Below are positions 26,095-34,687 of a DNA stretch of 64,000 bases, one piece after another. The position numbers and the translations under genes were made by a program. This DNA is from CBDCYS01 sp965226245. Its GTDB lineage: Bacteria; Acidobacteriota; Terriglobia; Bryobacterales; UBA6623. The notes under the pieces were generated by a model. The model searched no databases. It saw nothing but the letters and a program-made list of their open reading frames with translations, and had not been told where the DNA came from. The stretch is from positions 1,116,001 to 1,180,000 of the forward strand of contig CBDDCL010000015.1 of assembly GCA_965226245.1 (NCBI GenBank). Direction: 5' to 3'. The first letter of the stretch is position 1; each line of letters starts with the position of its first letter.

Positions 26095-26647
26095 GAGGGC
26101 GGTGAGGAGGACTGCCAGTAAATACGAGCAGAGGAGCAAGGAGGCGAGTTGAGCCGCTTCTCCGTCCCGCCAGTGCCCCACGGCGGAGTTGCAATGGGTC
26201 GGCCCCGATGATGTCGAGTTTGGGGGCAAAGCCGAAACTCTGCGAAACGCCCCAAGCAATTAAACGACTTACCTACATAAACCGTTAAAGTTACACTGGA
26301 ACGTCTCTGGAATATCTAATATAAAACAAACATAATTCTGAAACGCTTCATTGTTGTTTCGCATCTAACCTCCAAGCCCTCGACGGTGGCACCGATTAAC
26401 GCTTCTCTCAGCTTGCTGTAGGCGAAGTCAGCCAGCACCGTCTCGGGGCAGGCTCCCTCGTGCTTCTCCTGTGACGTGGGAGTTCGGGGGGAGACATGTG
26501 GCGACCGGGGTGGGTGACCAGAGGCAGGGTTTTCGGATATCCGACAACCCTTCGGTCGTGGGGCGACGTGGCAGGAAAAAAATCTGTCCCGGAGTCGGAA
26601 ATATCGACCCTAAGTGAGTAGACCCCCCCACGGCGCGGTGTTGAACG
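26095..26647. other. Intergenic, AT-richer stretch
   Basis: About 550 bases with no gene I can support. 26270-26350 is clearly AT-richer than the surroundings, and a perfect 12-bp palindrome TCGGATATCCGA lies near 26534-26545. A conserved 35-base motif at 26584 precedes the next gene. The AT-rich stretch could be a replication or promoter region of the mobile unit, but nothing proves that. Confidence 0.4.
26584..26618 (+). promoter_or_regulatory. Motif shared upstream of two island genes, copy 1
   Basis: CTGTCCCGGAGTCGGAAATA and then TCGACCCTAAGTGAG, ending 29 bases before the ATG at 26648. A close copy stands before the ATG at 29821. It may be an operator or other control site of the element. 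Confidence 0.45.
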
Positions 26648-27626
26648 ATGAGCAAAGCAAATCCTGGATTTCCCGAACTTCTTCGGAAGCACGGTTACCT
26701 GACCGCACGCGACATGGAAGTGCTGTTTCGGAAGCAGTTCGGCGGGCAGGTTCCAGATTACGTAAACGATCTGTTGATCGAACCCCTGTTTTGGGCGCAA
26801 CGAATAACTCGAAACATGTCCCTGGTTGTGCGCTCGATTGCAAACCTTGGCGACTGCAAGGGCGCTTGGCCGCCTCACCCGCCGCGCTCGGCAGTGGCCC
26901 CGGTGGTTAATCGAGTTCAGTCTGGAGCTGATCGACGCCGACTTGCATGCACTTTGCGTATCACCGGACCACTTCTCACCAGCGGTCAGCGTGATCACGG
27001 CGAGATTCGAGGGGCGCATCAGCGAGGTTGAGTTTCAAATTCTGATGCGAGCCCTGGGGCACTTTCGAGCAGAGATGGAGCAATTGGACGACCGATTGAA
27101 AGAATGGCCCTACGAGGAGGCATACCGATGTGCCCGTCGTCTCAAGGACAAGAACCGTCCGCGTTCACTCTCGGGACCTTTTCACTTGTGGCCGGAATAC
27201 GAACGCAATAGAAACCAGGACTCCTTCTTAGGTTTCTACAAGTACCTCAGCTTGAAGCCCCGTCCAGTCATATCTTTCGTAACGGTAGAGCCTGAGAGTG
27301 AAGACGCTTTGTATGGCATCGCGCTTGATGTGACTTCCCAGTGCAGGGATGAAATAGAGAAGAAGGAGCACTGGATTAGCAAGGGAATCAGCAAAGAAAG
27401 AGTTCGCAGGTGGAATCGCGAGGAAAAAAGCGCCCGCGAGGAAGACGAACGGGAGATCACTTACCTTGAGGAGCCGGTAAAGGACTTCGGCGAGGGCCCG
27501 GGCGCAGAAAAGCGAGAGGCGTTACGGGCGGTCCACCAGGCGCTATTTCGACCACAGGCGCTGACGGAGGATGAGAGGGAACGTGTTGAGCCTAATTGGA
27601 AGGTGTTGGGCACGCAAGTTGGACTA

Positions 27627-28653
27627 ATGGGGTATTTAGTTGACTCCAGTAGCCACAATATGTTGTGGTTGGGGGCATGAAGGAGGACTACCCCCGAAAC
27701 CTCGTCGAGTTGGAAGCTCGATTCTCGACCGAGGAGGCGTGCCGGGAGTACCTGCTGAAGCTGCGCTGGCCGGAGGGGTTCGTGTGCCCGCGCTGTGGGA
27801 TCCAGTCCTCATGGGCCAGCAAACGCAATCTGCTGCTCTGCGCCGACTGCGGTTACCAGGCCTCGGTGACGGCGGGCACGATTTTCCAGGACACCCGCAA
27901 GCCCTTGACGTTGTGGTTCCGGGCGGCTTGGTGGGTGACAACGCAAAAAGGCGGGGCCAGCGCGCTGGAGTTGCAGCGGGTCTTGGGTTTGGGTAGCTAT
28001 GTAACCGCCTGGACCTGGCTGCACAAGTTCCGCCGCGCCATGGTGCGCCCCGGTCGCAATCGGCTGGTCGGCCGGGTGGAGGTGGACGAAACGTATGTGG
28101 GCGGAGTCGAAGAGGGCGTCCGAGGTCGCGAAATGGTTGGCAAAGCGTTAGTTGCGGTTGCTGCCGAGGAGGATGGGCGCGGTATGGGTCGCATCCGGCT
28201 CCGTCGGATCGCGGATGCCTCAGCGGCGAGCTTGGAAGCCTTTGTCGAAGAAGCTATCCAACCTGGCAGCCTCGTGCACACCGACGGCTGGGAAGGCTAT
28301 GCGGGATTGGAGAACAAAGGATACCGCCATGAAGTCACCGTGCTGCGCGGGAAGCGGCAATCGGCGAGTAAGCTGCTGCCGAGAGTCCATCGTGTCGCCT
28401 CTCTGCTAAAGCGCTGGCTGTTGGGGACCCACCAGGGGGCTGTCAGTCACGAGTATTTGGACTACTACCTGGACGAGTTCACGTTCCGCTTCAACCGGCG
28501 GACCTCACGGTCGCGCGGCAAACTTTTCTATCGCCTCCTCCAGCAGGCGGTCGCCGCCGACCCTGCTCCCTATAAGACAATGGTCGAGGCCACCAGGGCC
28601 GGCACCCCCACCCCCAAGATGTAGTGGCTACTGGAGTCAACTAAATACCCCAT
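27627..28653 (+). mobile_element. IS1595-family insertion sequence, intact copy
   Basis: 1027 bp with perfect 30-bp inverted ends beginning ATGGGGTATTTAGTTGACTC. It is flanked by the 8-bp target duplication TTGGACTA (27619-27626 and 28654-28661), the size usual for this family. One intact transposase gene fills it. It interrupts an unknown gene and is the likely parent of the damaged copy at 28797-29644. Confidence 0.93.
27677..28624 (+). CDS. IS1595-family (ISXO2-like) transposase
   Basis: About 315 residues. An N-terminal zinc ribbon (CPRCG near residue 35, CADCG about 20 residues later) is followed by an ISXO2-like DDE domain with VDETYVGG, VHTDGWEGY and a C-terminal HRVASLLKRWLLGTHQGAV, DEFTFRFNRR region. 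The ATG at 27677 is chosen; a GTG at 27665 is in frame. No damage is visible, so this copy is probably active. Confidence 0.93.
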   Translation: MKEDYPRNLVELEARFSTEEACREYLLKLRWPEGFVCPRCGIQSSWASKRNLLLCADCGYQASVTAGTIFQDTRKPLTLWFRAAWWVTTQKGGASALELQRVLGLGSYVTAWTWLHKFRRAMVRPGRNRLVGRVEVDETYVGGVEEGVRGREMVGKALVAVAAEEDGRGMGRIRLRRIADASAASLEAFVEEAIQPGSLVHTDGWEGYAGLENKGYRHEVTVLRGKRQSASKLLPRVHRVASLLKRWLLGTHQGAVSHEYLDYYLDEFTFRFNRRTSRSRGKLFYRLLQQAVAADPAPYKTMVEATRAGTPTPKM

Positions 28654-28796
28654 TTGGACTAAAGGAATCCGATCGTGAACTCTTGGAACGCCGAGTTAGA
28701 GGTGATGTTACCCGCAACGGAAACGGTGCTGCCTATAAGCGCTTACAGAGGGCGTTTCCTAAAATGCGACGCCGGATCAAAACTCGAGTCAGACTA

Positions 28797-29644
28797 ATGG
28801 GGTATTTAGTTGACTCCAGTAGCCACAATATGTTGTGGTTGGGGGCATGAAGGAGGACTACCCCCGAAACCTCGTCGAGTTGGAAGCTCGATTCTCGACC
28901 GAGGAGGCGTGCCGGGAGTACCTGCTGAAGCTGCGCTGGCCGGAGGGGTTCGTGTGCCCGCGCTGTGGGATCCAGTCCCATGGGCCAGCAAACGCAATCT
29001 GCTGCTCTGCGCCGACTGCGGTTACCAGGCCTCGGTGACGGCGGGCACGATTTTCCAGGACACCCGCAAGTGACGTTGTGGTTCCGGGCGGCTTGGTGGG
29101 TGGCCAGCGCGCAGTTGCACGGAGCTATGTAACCGCCTGGACCTGGCTGCACAAGTTCCGCCGCGCCATGGTGCGCCCCGGTCGCAATCGGCTGGTCGGC
29201 CGGGTGGAGGTGGACGAAACGTATGTTCGAAGAGGGCGTCCAGGTCGCGAAATGGTTGGCAAAGCGTAGTTGCCTGCCGAGGAGGAATGGGTCGCATCCG
29301 GCTCCGTCGGATCCGGATGCCTCAGCGGCGAAAGCCTTTGTCGAAGAAGCTATCGAGTTCGTCAGAGGATACTCACCGTGCTGGAAGCGGCAATCAGTGC
29401 CGAGTTGGTCTGTTGTTGGGGACCCACCAGGGGGCTGTCAGTCACGAGTATTTGGACTACTACCCGAGTTCACGTTCCGCTTCAACCGGCGGACCTCACG
29501 GTCGCGCGGCAAACTTTTCTATCGCCTCCTCCAGCAGGCGGTCGCCGCCGACCCTGCTCCCTATAAGACAATGGTCGAGGCCACCAGGGCCGGCACCCCC
29601 ACCCCCAAGATGTAGTGGCTACTGGAGTCAACTAAATACCCCAT
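28797..29644 (+). mobile_element. IS1595 copy with many small deletions (dead transposase)
   Basis: Both 30-bp ends are intact and long stretches are identical to the copy at 27627-28653. About 180 bases are missing in roughly a dozen separate small losses, which break the frame repeatedly; substitutions are very few. Its flanks do not form a target duplication (TCAGACTA on the left). On the right it carries TTGGACTAAAGGAATCCGAT, the same 23 bases that follow the first copy. So it looks like a copied or misassembled segment of the first locus rather than an independent insertion. Confidence 0.85.
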
Positions 29645-29766
29645 TTGGACTAAAGGAATCCGATCGTATGGCTGGAAGAATCAGTCGAGTTGGTCTGTTG
29701 TCCATGAGCGGCTTCCCAGCGGACAACCTGGACTTGTGATTTACCTAACAACACCCCAAAACAATT

Positions 29767-29800
29767 CTGTCCCGGAGTTGAAATTTTCGGCCCTATAGAG
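29767..29800 (+). promoter_or_regulatory. Motif shared upstream of two island genes, copy 2
   Basis: CTGTCCCGGAGTTGAAATTT and then TCGGCCCTATAGAG, ending 20 bases before the ATG at 29821. It matches the copy at 26584-26618 in about three quarters of positions. Confidence 0.45.
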
Positions 29801-29820
29801 ATACGGGAGGTGATTTGCCC

Positions 29821-30069
29821 ATGATGAACGGTTTTGCTTTGTGTTTGGTGTATGAGCAGGCCGGAACGCGGCCACTGGTGCTGGCGAAACTCAGCGATCC
29901 GACTCTTCTCCGGCAAGCGGCCAGAACAGCGGCGCTGGACGCGGAAACCCGAGCCGGAGGACTGCGGGAAACCGACCTTAAGGATTTTGCCGAGGAGGAG
30001 GCAACTCGTTTACGACAGGTTCTGGCGCTGCTGATGGAGCCTCAAGCAAAAGCGGGGCTCCCTACATGA
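29821..30069 (+). CDS. Small protein of the integrative element
   Basis: 82 residues, acidic and helical (LRETDLKDFAEEEATRLRQV), unrecognised. GGGAGGTGA lies about nine bases before the ATG-ATG start. It is the first gene of the island after the IS1595 pair and precedes the replication genes; a strong hairpin follows it. The position suggests an early regulatory or accessory gene of the element, but that is only inferred. Confidence 0.6.
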   Translation: MMNGFALCLVYEQAGTRPLVLAKLSDPTLLRQAARTAALDAETRAGGLRETDLKDFAEEEATRLRQVLALLMEPQAKAGLPT

Positions 30070-30150
30070 CGCGATGATAAGTGTTTGACCCGGTTCTAGA
30101 CTCACCTATCTTTGGTGAAAGCCGGTAGTCCAGAGTTATCAGCCAACTAG

Positions 30151-30197
30151 GCACGAAGACCTCACAGGGTCGTGCGTCACCTGTGGGGTCTTCGTGC
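30151..30197 (+). terminator. Long hairpin between two island genes
   Basis: GCACGAAGACCTCACAGG and CCTGTGGGGTCTTCGTGC form an 18-bp stem with one mismatch around 11 bases. It lies 81 bases after one stop and 30 bases before the next gene's ATG. No long T run follows, so it may be a terminator, attenuator or binding site. Confidence 0.5.
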
Positions 30198-30227
30198 GTT
30201 TGGGCATGTGAGGAGGTTCAATTTGGA

Positions 30228-31640
30228 ATGAGTGAATGCAATCAAAACCATTCGGGCGACAGCCGAACGACTGAAACCTACGTGCCCTTGAGCCGTGGAC
30301 TGGATGAGCACCTGGAGCGGATGCCTGGCGACAGTTTGCGGGTCTTTATCCACCTTCTCTTGAACGCGGTTTACGCGGGTCCCAACAGGGGGAAGTGTGC
30401 TACGAGTTTCGGTGCGATTGCTACGCACCTCGGTGTCAGCTACGAGGTAGCTCGAAGGGCCGCAAAGAAACTGACACCCCGCTACGTCATCTATGTTCCA
30501 GCCAAGAACCAACATGGCGTGACGGTGTTCGAGATTCTCAGGAATAAGACCGTTCCAGACTTTGCTCCCACCAAATCTGCTGCCAGCTCAGATGAGGGAG
30601 CAGCGACGAAGCAGCGACGGAGCAATCCCCGTAGCCAACTGAAAGCACAAGGGTTACAGGCCCGTAATAATGTAAAGAATAAGAAGAACAAAAACCCTTT
30701 GTCCCGTTCACCACAGACGGTGAATGGAGGACGTGATTTCAAGGCTGAATCCGACGCCTCGACCTGCCAGCATACTCCGAAGTGCTCGACCCATTTTCGG
30801 CACATCTGCGCGGTGATTCATGAGGCTGCCGGGCTGCCGGGGAGGGCACTCGATGGACTCGATGGCCGGGTGCTCCTCTATGCGTTGGCCGACGCAAAGA
30901 AGCTGACTGGCGTCTCTGAGGACGAGATTCGCTGCACCGTCGCCTACGTGGTCGAGCGGGACGGCAACCTCTCGACCGGGGGGGAACGAAGCGCAGCGGC
31001 GGCAGTGGCGAAGAATCTGCCGAAGTACCGGGATCACGTTGAGCGTGGCATGAGTTCGGAGACCCGTTGTGAGACGCTCGACTTTCCCAACTCGATCGAA
31101 GGAAATGATGGTGTCCCTGACAACGAAACCTCCAGCTTAGCTGTGGACGAACACCCGAAGAAATCGCGCCAACGTGACTTGGAAGACGACCGCTTTCAGA
31201 ATTTCATCGAGCAGTATCCGAAAAAGTCGCGCCAGCATGAGGCGGCTGACGAACTCCAGCGCATCATCCTGGACGCGCCGGACCCGGCAGCCGAATACAA
31301 GAAGCTGATGGACGGCGTGGAGCGCCTTAACCGGAGCGGAACGGAAGTTAAATTCATGCCGAACATGCGAGACTTCATCGCCAACAAGCGATACCTGGAT
31401 GAGTGGGAAACTGGGGCTGAAGTGGACGAGATCACATACCCGACCTGGGAGGAGCTACAGCGGATGAAGGAGGAAGAGCGGACGAAGCGAGAAGGCCCGC
31501 CATGCCCGGAGTGCGGTCGCATGGGGAAGTGGCCGACTTGCCCGACCTGCGGGAAGAGGGGGATTTGCCCGGAGTGCGACAGTTTTGGGAAGGTACCGAG
31601 GTGTGAGATCTGCGGGGCAGAGGGGGTTGATCTAGGATGA
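30228..31640 (+). CDS. Replication protein of the integrative element (HTH and zinc ribbons)
   Basis: 470 residues. The N-terminus (about residues 30-100) is a winged-helix-like domain (FIHLLLNAVYAGPNRGKCAT, IATHLGVSYEVARRAAKKL), as in plasmid and phage initiators. The middle (FIEQYPKKSRQHEAADELQ, MPNMRDFIANKRYLDEW) resembles phage replication or helicase-loader C-terminal parts. The last ~47 residues hold four CxxC pairs (CPEC, CPTC, CPEC, CEIC), two likely zinc ribbons. AGGAGG stands about 11 bases before the ATG at 30228. The stop overlaps the DnaB-like gene by ATGA, so a joint role in starting replication of the element is very likely. Confidence 0.75.
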   Translation: MSECNQNHSGDSRTTETYVPLSRGLDEHLERMPGDSLRVFIHLLLNAVYAGPNRGKCATSFGAIATHLGVSYEVARRAAKKLTPRYVIYVPAKNQHGVTVFEILRNKTVPDFAPTKSAASSDEGAATKQRRSNPRSQLKAQGLQARNNVKNKKNKNPLSRSPQTVNGGRDFKAESDASTCQHTPKCSTHFRHICAVIHEAAGLPGRALDGLDGRVLLYALADAKKLTGVSEDEIRCTVAYVVERDGNLSTGGERSAAAAVAKNLPKYRDHVERGMSSETRCETLDFPNSIEGNDGVPDNETSSLAVDEHPKKSRQRDLEDDRFQNFIEQYPKKSRQHEAADELQRIILDAPDPAAEYKKLMDGVERLNRSGTEVKFMPNMRDFIANKRYLDEWETGAEVDEITYPTWEELQRMKEEERTKREGPPCPECGRMGKWPTCPTCGKRGICPECDSFGKVPRCEICGAEGVDLG

Positions 31641-32974
31641 CTATCGGCGACACGGCGCTCAAGCGGGGACTTCCCACCAACATAGCCGCTGAGCAGATGG
31701 TCCTCGGCGTGATTCTGCTCGACAACTCGATCTACAACGACGCGGCAGCACGCCTCAAGCCCGACGACTTCGCCATCACCAAGCACCAGACCATTTTCCG
31801 TCGATTTGCGAACCTGCAACGCGCCGGCAGGAGTATCGAGGCGCTGACCCTCGTCGAGGAGCTTGAGAAGCGTGGGGAGCTTGATTCGGTGGATGGAATA
31901 GTAGGCGTGGCAGCGCTCACTGATGGAATGCCGCGGCTGTCGAGCATCGACAGCTACATCGAAATCGTCAAGGAGAAGTCGATACGGCGGCAGGTGATCG
32001 CGATGGCGAACCATGTTGCCAACCAGACGATGGAAGGCACGGCAACGCTGGACGAGATCATGGCCGGAAATCACAACCGGCTCATTGAGTTGGCCGATTC
32101 GTCTACGGGCGGACCGCGAGCCGTGAGGACCGCAGCAGAGAAATTCCCCGGAGGGGTTACGGTCTTGCTTGACCCGTCGCAGAAGCCCGAAGGGATCAAG
32201 ACGCCATGGGCGGACTACAACGGCCTGACGGTAGGGCTACACCGTGGTGAGCTTACGATCATCGCGGCTCGACCGGCAATGGGTAAGACGGCGTTAGCGC
32301 TGAACCTAGCGGCGTACGCGGCAAGTCAAGGACACAAAGTGGCTTTTTTCTCTCTAGAGATGTCCGAGCCTTCGCTGTTGATGCGGCTACTGGTATCGGA
32401 GGCAAGGGTAGACGGCCAGAAGCACAGGCGGGGAAAACTGGACCCCGAGGAGAGGCGCAGGATGAGTGCCGCATTCACGCGGATCTGCCAGTGGCCGCTG
32501 TGCCTCGACGACAAGGCCGACACCAACGTAATGGAGATCAGTGCGAAGTGTCGGCGCATGAGGGACCTCAACTTGGCAGTTGTGGACTACCTGCAATTGA
32601 TCGGAACGACAGGAGGCAGGCGCAACGACACCCGAGCGACCGAAGTGGGGCACATTTCACGGGGTCTCAAGCTCTTGGCGCGGGATATGGGCATTCCCGT
32701 GGTTGCGCTTTGTCAGTTGAACCGCAAGCCGGAGGAGCACGGCGGACGGCGGCCTCAGTTGAGCGACCTCAGGGACTCGGGAAGCATCGAGCAAGACGCT
32801 GATGTAGTGGCAATGATCTACCGGGAGGGTGTGTACAAGCCCGACAGAGACGACCTCAAGGGAGTTGCCGAGCTGATCATCGCGAAGCAGCGGAATGGGC
32901 CAACAGGGACCGTAAAGCTCGCTTGGCTGGAAAACTGTATGCGCTTTGAGACCCTGGCGGAGGGAATGGAATGA
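31637..32974 (+). CDS. DnaB-like replicative helicase of the element
   Basis: 445 residues with the DnaB layout. The N-terminal domain (about residues 10-105, AAEQMVLGVILLDNSIYNDA) is followed by a RecA-like ATPase with Walker A AARPAMGKTALALN (near 210), FSLEMSEPSLLMR, Walker B VVDYLQLI and QLSDLRDSGSIEQDADVV. Bacterial DnaB is the hexameric 5'-3' fork helicase. This second, mobile copy, coupled to a replication protein and next to an integrase, is typical of phages and some integrative elements. It starts with ATG overlapping the previous stop. Confidence 0.92.
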   Translation: MTIGDTALKRGLPTNIAAEQMVLGVILLDNSIYNDAAARLKPDDFAITKHQTIFRRFANLQRAGRSIEALTLVEELEKRGELDSVDGIVGVAALTDGMPRLSSIDSYIEIVKEKSIRRQVIAMANHVANQTMEGTATLDEIMAGNHNRLIELADSSTGGPRAVRTAAEKFPGGVTVLLDPSQKPEGIKTPWADYNGLTVGLHRGELTIIAARPAMGKTALALNLAAYAASQGHKVAFFSLEMSEPSLLMRLLVSEARVDGQKHRRGKLDPEERRRMSAAFTRICQWPLCLDDKADTNVMEISAKCRRMRDLNLAVVDYLQLIGTTGGRRNDTRATEVGHISRGLKLLARDMGIPVVALCQLNRKPEEHGGRRPQLSDLRDSGSIEQDADVVAMIYREGVYKPDRDDLKGVAELIIAKQRNGPTGTVKLAWLENCMRFETLAEGME

Positions 32975-33039
32975 GCAACGAGAAGGGGCCGTTGGTTCCG
33001 CTGGTGTGGCGGGCTGACGGCGCTGCTTTCAAACGGTAA
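32971..33039 (+). CDS. Possible 22-residue ORF coupled to dnaB-like gene
   Basis: ATG overlaps the helicase stop (ATGA) and reads MSNEKGPLVPLVWRADGAAF to a TAA. The coupling is the only support; there is no homology to judge. It may be a leftover of a longer gene. Confidence 0.25.
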   Translation: MSNEKGPLVPLVWRADGAAFKR

Positions 33040-33093
33040 TCAGGCGAGCTTTGAAGTAGCAGATCGGGTGATTGACGGGGGACTGAATAAATT

Positions 33094-33366
33094 ATGGGGG
33101 ACGTTTTCAATTTTGACGTGTTGATTGACGCTTTGGCTGACCGTCTTGCGGGGAAGTTGCGGACGGAGGGCTCTCAGGGAGCCGGCGGGCCTGCTATTCG
33201 CCCGCGCTTACTGGCAGTCGAGCAGGCGGCTACCTATCTCGGGCGCACGAAAGCGAGTGTCCAGCACTTAATCTCCGATGGCGCGATTCCCGTGGTCAGA
33301 CACGACCGCAGGGTGTTCCTGGATGTGCGGGATCTCGACCGCTGGATCGACTCAGCGAAGGTGTAG
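33094..33366 (+). CDS. Excisionase/AlpA-like DNA-binding protein
   Basis: 90 residues. The C-terminal half is a MerR-like HTH_17 domain (LLAVEQAATYLGRTKASVQH, IPVVRHDRRVFLDVRDLDRW) found in excisionases and AlpA-type regulators. Residues about 5-25 form a helix resembling a dimerisation segment. It lies 13 bases before the integrase start, so it probably directs excision or represses the integrase. A closely similar domain stands in mirror position on the other side of the tRNA (35870-36039). Confidence 0.85.
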   Translation: MGDVFNFDVLIDALADRLAGKLRTEGSQGAGGPAIRPRLLAVEQAATYLGRTKASVQHLISDGAIPVVRHDRRVFLDVRDLDRWIDSAKV

Positions 33367-33379
33367 TATCCTTCGAGCC

Positions 33380-34594
33380 ATGCCACGCAAGCCTCAGTTT
33401 GGACGAATCTACAGGCGCAAGAAGCGCCTACCTGACGGAGATCTCGCGGAACTGAAGACCTGGACGATCGAGTACTACGTCAACGGAAAGCAGATACGCG
33501 AGAGCAGCAAAAGCAAGCGGTACAAGGACGCGGAAGCGCTGCTGCGCAAGCGGATTCTCGAAATCGACACGGGAGCATACGCGGGACCGAGCGCTCAACG
33601 GGTGCTCGTTTCCGAGCTGCTCGACGACAGACTGAAGCACTACCAACGACACTATCCAAAGTCTCTGGAGTGGGCTGAGATCGTGGATGGCCACCTGAGA
33701 CCATTCTTTCGGGACATCCGAGCCGCCGTGTTGGGAACGTCTCATATAGACACCTACATTGCACACAGGCGAGAGCAGGGCGTCTCGAACAGCACGATCA
33801 ACCGTGAACTGGCACAGCTTCGGCGGGCGTTCCCACTTGGTCGTGAATATGTCCCTCCAAAAGTTGTGCTGATCCCGCGAATCCCTCACTTGCCTGAAGC
33901 GCCACCCCGACAGGGATTCTTTGAATATCCCGAATTTGTTGCGTTGCGGTCGGAACTGCCTGAATCGCTGCGGCCGATCATCACCTTCGGCTACCTAACA
34001 GGGTGCCGTAAAGGGGAGATCATCCGCCTTCGATGGGACCAGTTTGATCTGAGCGAACGGATCGTTGACCTCGGCCCCGACCAAACGAAGAATGGGGAGC
34101 CGAGGACTCTGCCGCTTTTCGGTGAGTTGTACGAGATGATCCTAATGATCAGTGAAAGACGCCAGCACTACTGGCCACAATGTGAATGGGTGTTCACTCG
34201 TGATGGCCGGGAAAGAATCAGAGACTTCCGAGATGCTTGGGAAGAAGCCGCAAAGCGGGCCGCAATGCGAGAAAGCGACCCTGTGAAGAGCCTGTGGGAC
34301 TTTTCCCGAAACAAGCCGGCAAAGCTGTTTCACGATCTGCGCAGAACCGGAGTGCGGAATCTGGTTCGAGCCGGAGTGCCGGAAGCCGTCGCGATGCGAA
34401 TCTCAGGGCACAAGACGCGGTCAGTCTTTGAGCGCTACAACATCGTAAGCACGCGGGACCTGCACGAAGCCGCAGCGAAGCTAGAGCGGCACATCAGTGA
34501 ACTTGAAAACGCCCGCGACAAGGACACTTTAAGGACACCTCGTAGAATTTCGGATGGGACAATGGCGAATGAGGCTCGTAAGTTATTGAATTAA
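33380..34594 (+). CDS. int: Tyrosine-type site-specific integrase next to tRNA-Leu
   Basis: 404 residues. An N-terminal arm-binding region (YYVNGKQIRESSKSKRYKDA), a core-binding domain near 80-165 and a catalytic domain with R in TGCRKGEI, H-x-x-R in FHDLRRTGVR, GHKT and the nucleophile Y in ERYNIV. The ATG at 33380 is chosen because the paralogue across the tRNA begins with the same MPRKPQFGRIY. The TAA ends one base from the CCA end of tRNA-Leu, the usual place for an integrase that uses a tRNA 3' end as attachment site. Confidence 0.93.
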   Translation: MPRKPQFGRIYRRKKRLPDGDLAELKTWTIEYYVNGKQIRESSKSKRYKDAEALLRKRILEIDTGAYAGPSAQRVLVSELLDDRLKHYQRHYPKSLEWAEIVDGHLRPFFRDIRAAVLGTSHIDTYIAHRREQGVSNSTINRELAQLRRAFPLGREYVPPKVVLIPRIPHLPEAPPRQGFFEYPEFVALRSELPESLRPIITFGYLTGCRKGEIIRLRWDQFDLSERIVDLGPDQTKNGEPRTLPLFGELYEMILMISERRQHYWPQCEWVFTRDGRERIRDFRDAWEEAAKRAAMRESDPVKSLWDFSRNKPAKLFHDLRRTGVRNLVRAGVPEAVAMRISGHKTRSVFERYNIVSTRDLHEAAAKLERHISELENARDKDTLRTPRRISDGTMANEARKLLN

Positions 34595-34595
34595 C

Positions 34596-34682
34596 TGGTG
34601 CGGAGAGGGGGACTCGAACCCCCAAGGGATTGCTCCCACTAGCACCTCAAGCTAGCGCGTCTGCCAGTTCCGCCACCTCCGC
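34596..34682 (-). tRNA. tRNA-Leu (GAG), CCA encoded
   Basis: The minus strand reads GCGGAGGTGGCGGAACTGGC, the anticodon arm GCTAGCTTGAGGTGCTAG with anticodon GAG, a long leucine-type variable arm, and GGTTCGAGTCC in the T arm, ending CCGCACCA. The acceptor stem pairs fully apart from one G-U. The gene is intact. It is flanked one base away by an intact integrase gene (3' side) and five bases away by a related, broken one (5' side), both with their 3' ends facing it. Confidence 0.97.
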
Positions 34683-34687
34683 ATCTT

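Larger units (their letters stand above)
26648..28799 (+). pseudogene. Unknown island gene broken by a frameshift and an IS1595-type insertion
   Basis: The ATG at 26648 opens MSKANPGFPELLRKHGYLTA. Around 26830-26860 the sensible reading moves to another frame (RRARQWPRWLIEFSLELIDA, then FHLWPEYERNRNQDSFLGFY) and runs to 27626. There the IS1595-type element is inserted with an 8-bp duplication. Removing the element and one TTGGACTA copy restores an open frame VGLKESDRELLERRVRGDVT to RAFPKMRRRIKTRV, reaching the second IS copy at 28797. I do not recognise the protein. It is rich in charged residues and looks cytoplasmic. Confidence 0.6.

Noticed and set aside
34596..34682. tRNA-Leu as a damaged attachment-site copy
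   Set aside because: All stems pair, the anticodon loop is normal and CCA is encoded, so it is a complete tRNA rather than a partial duplicate.
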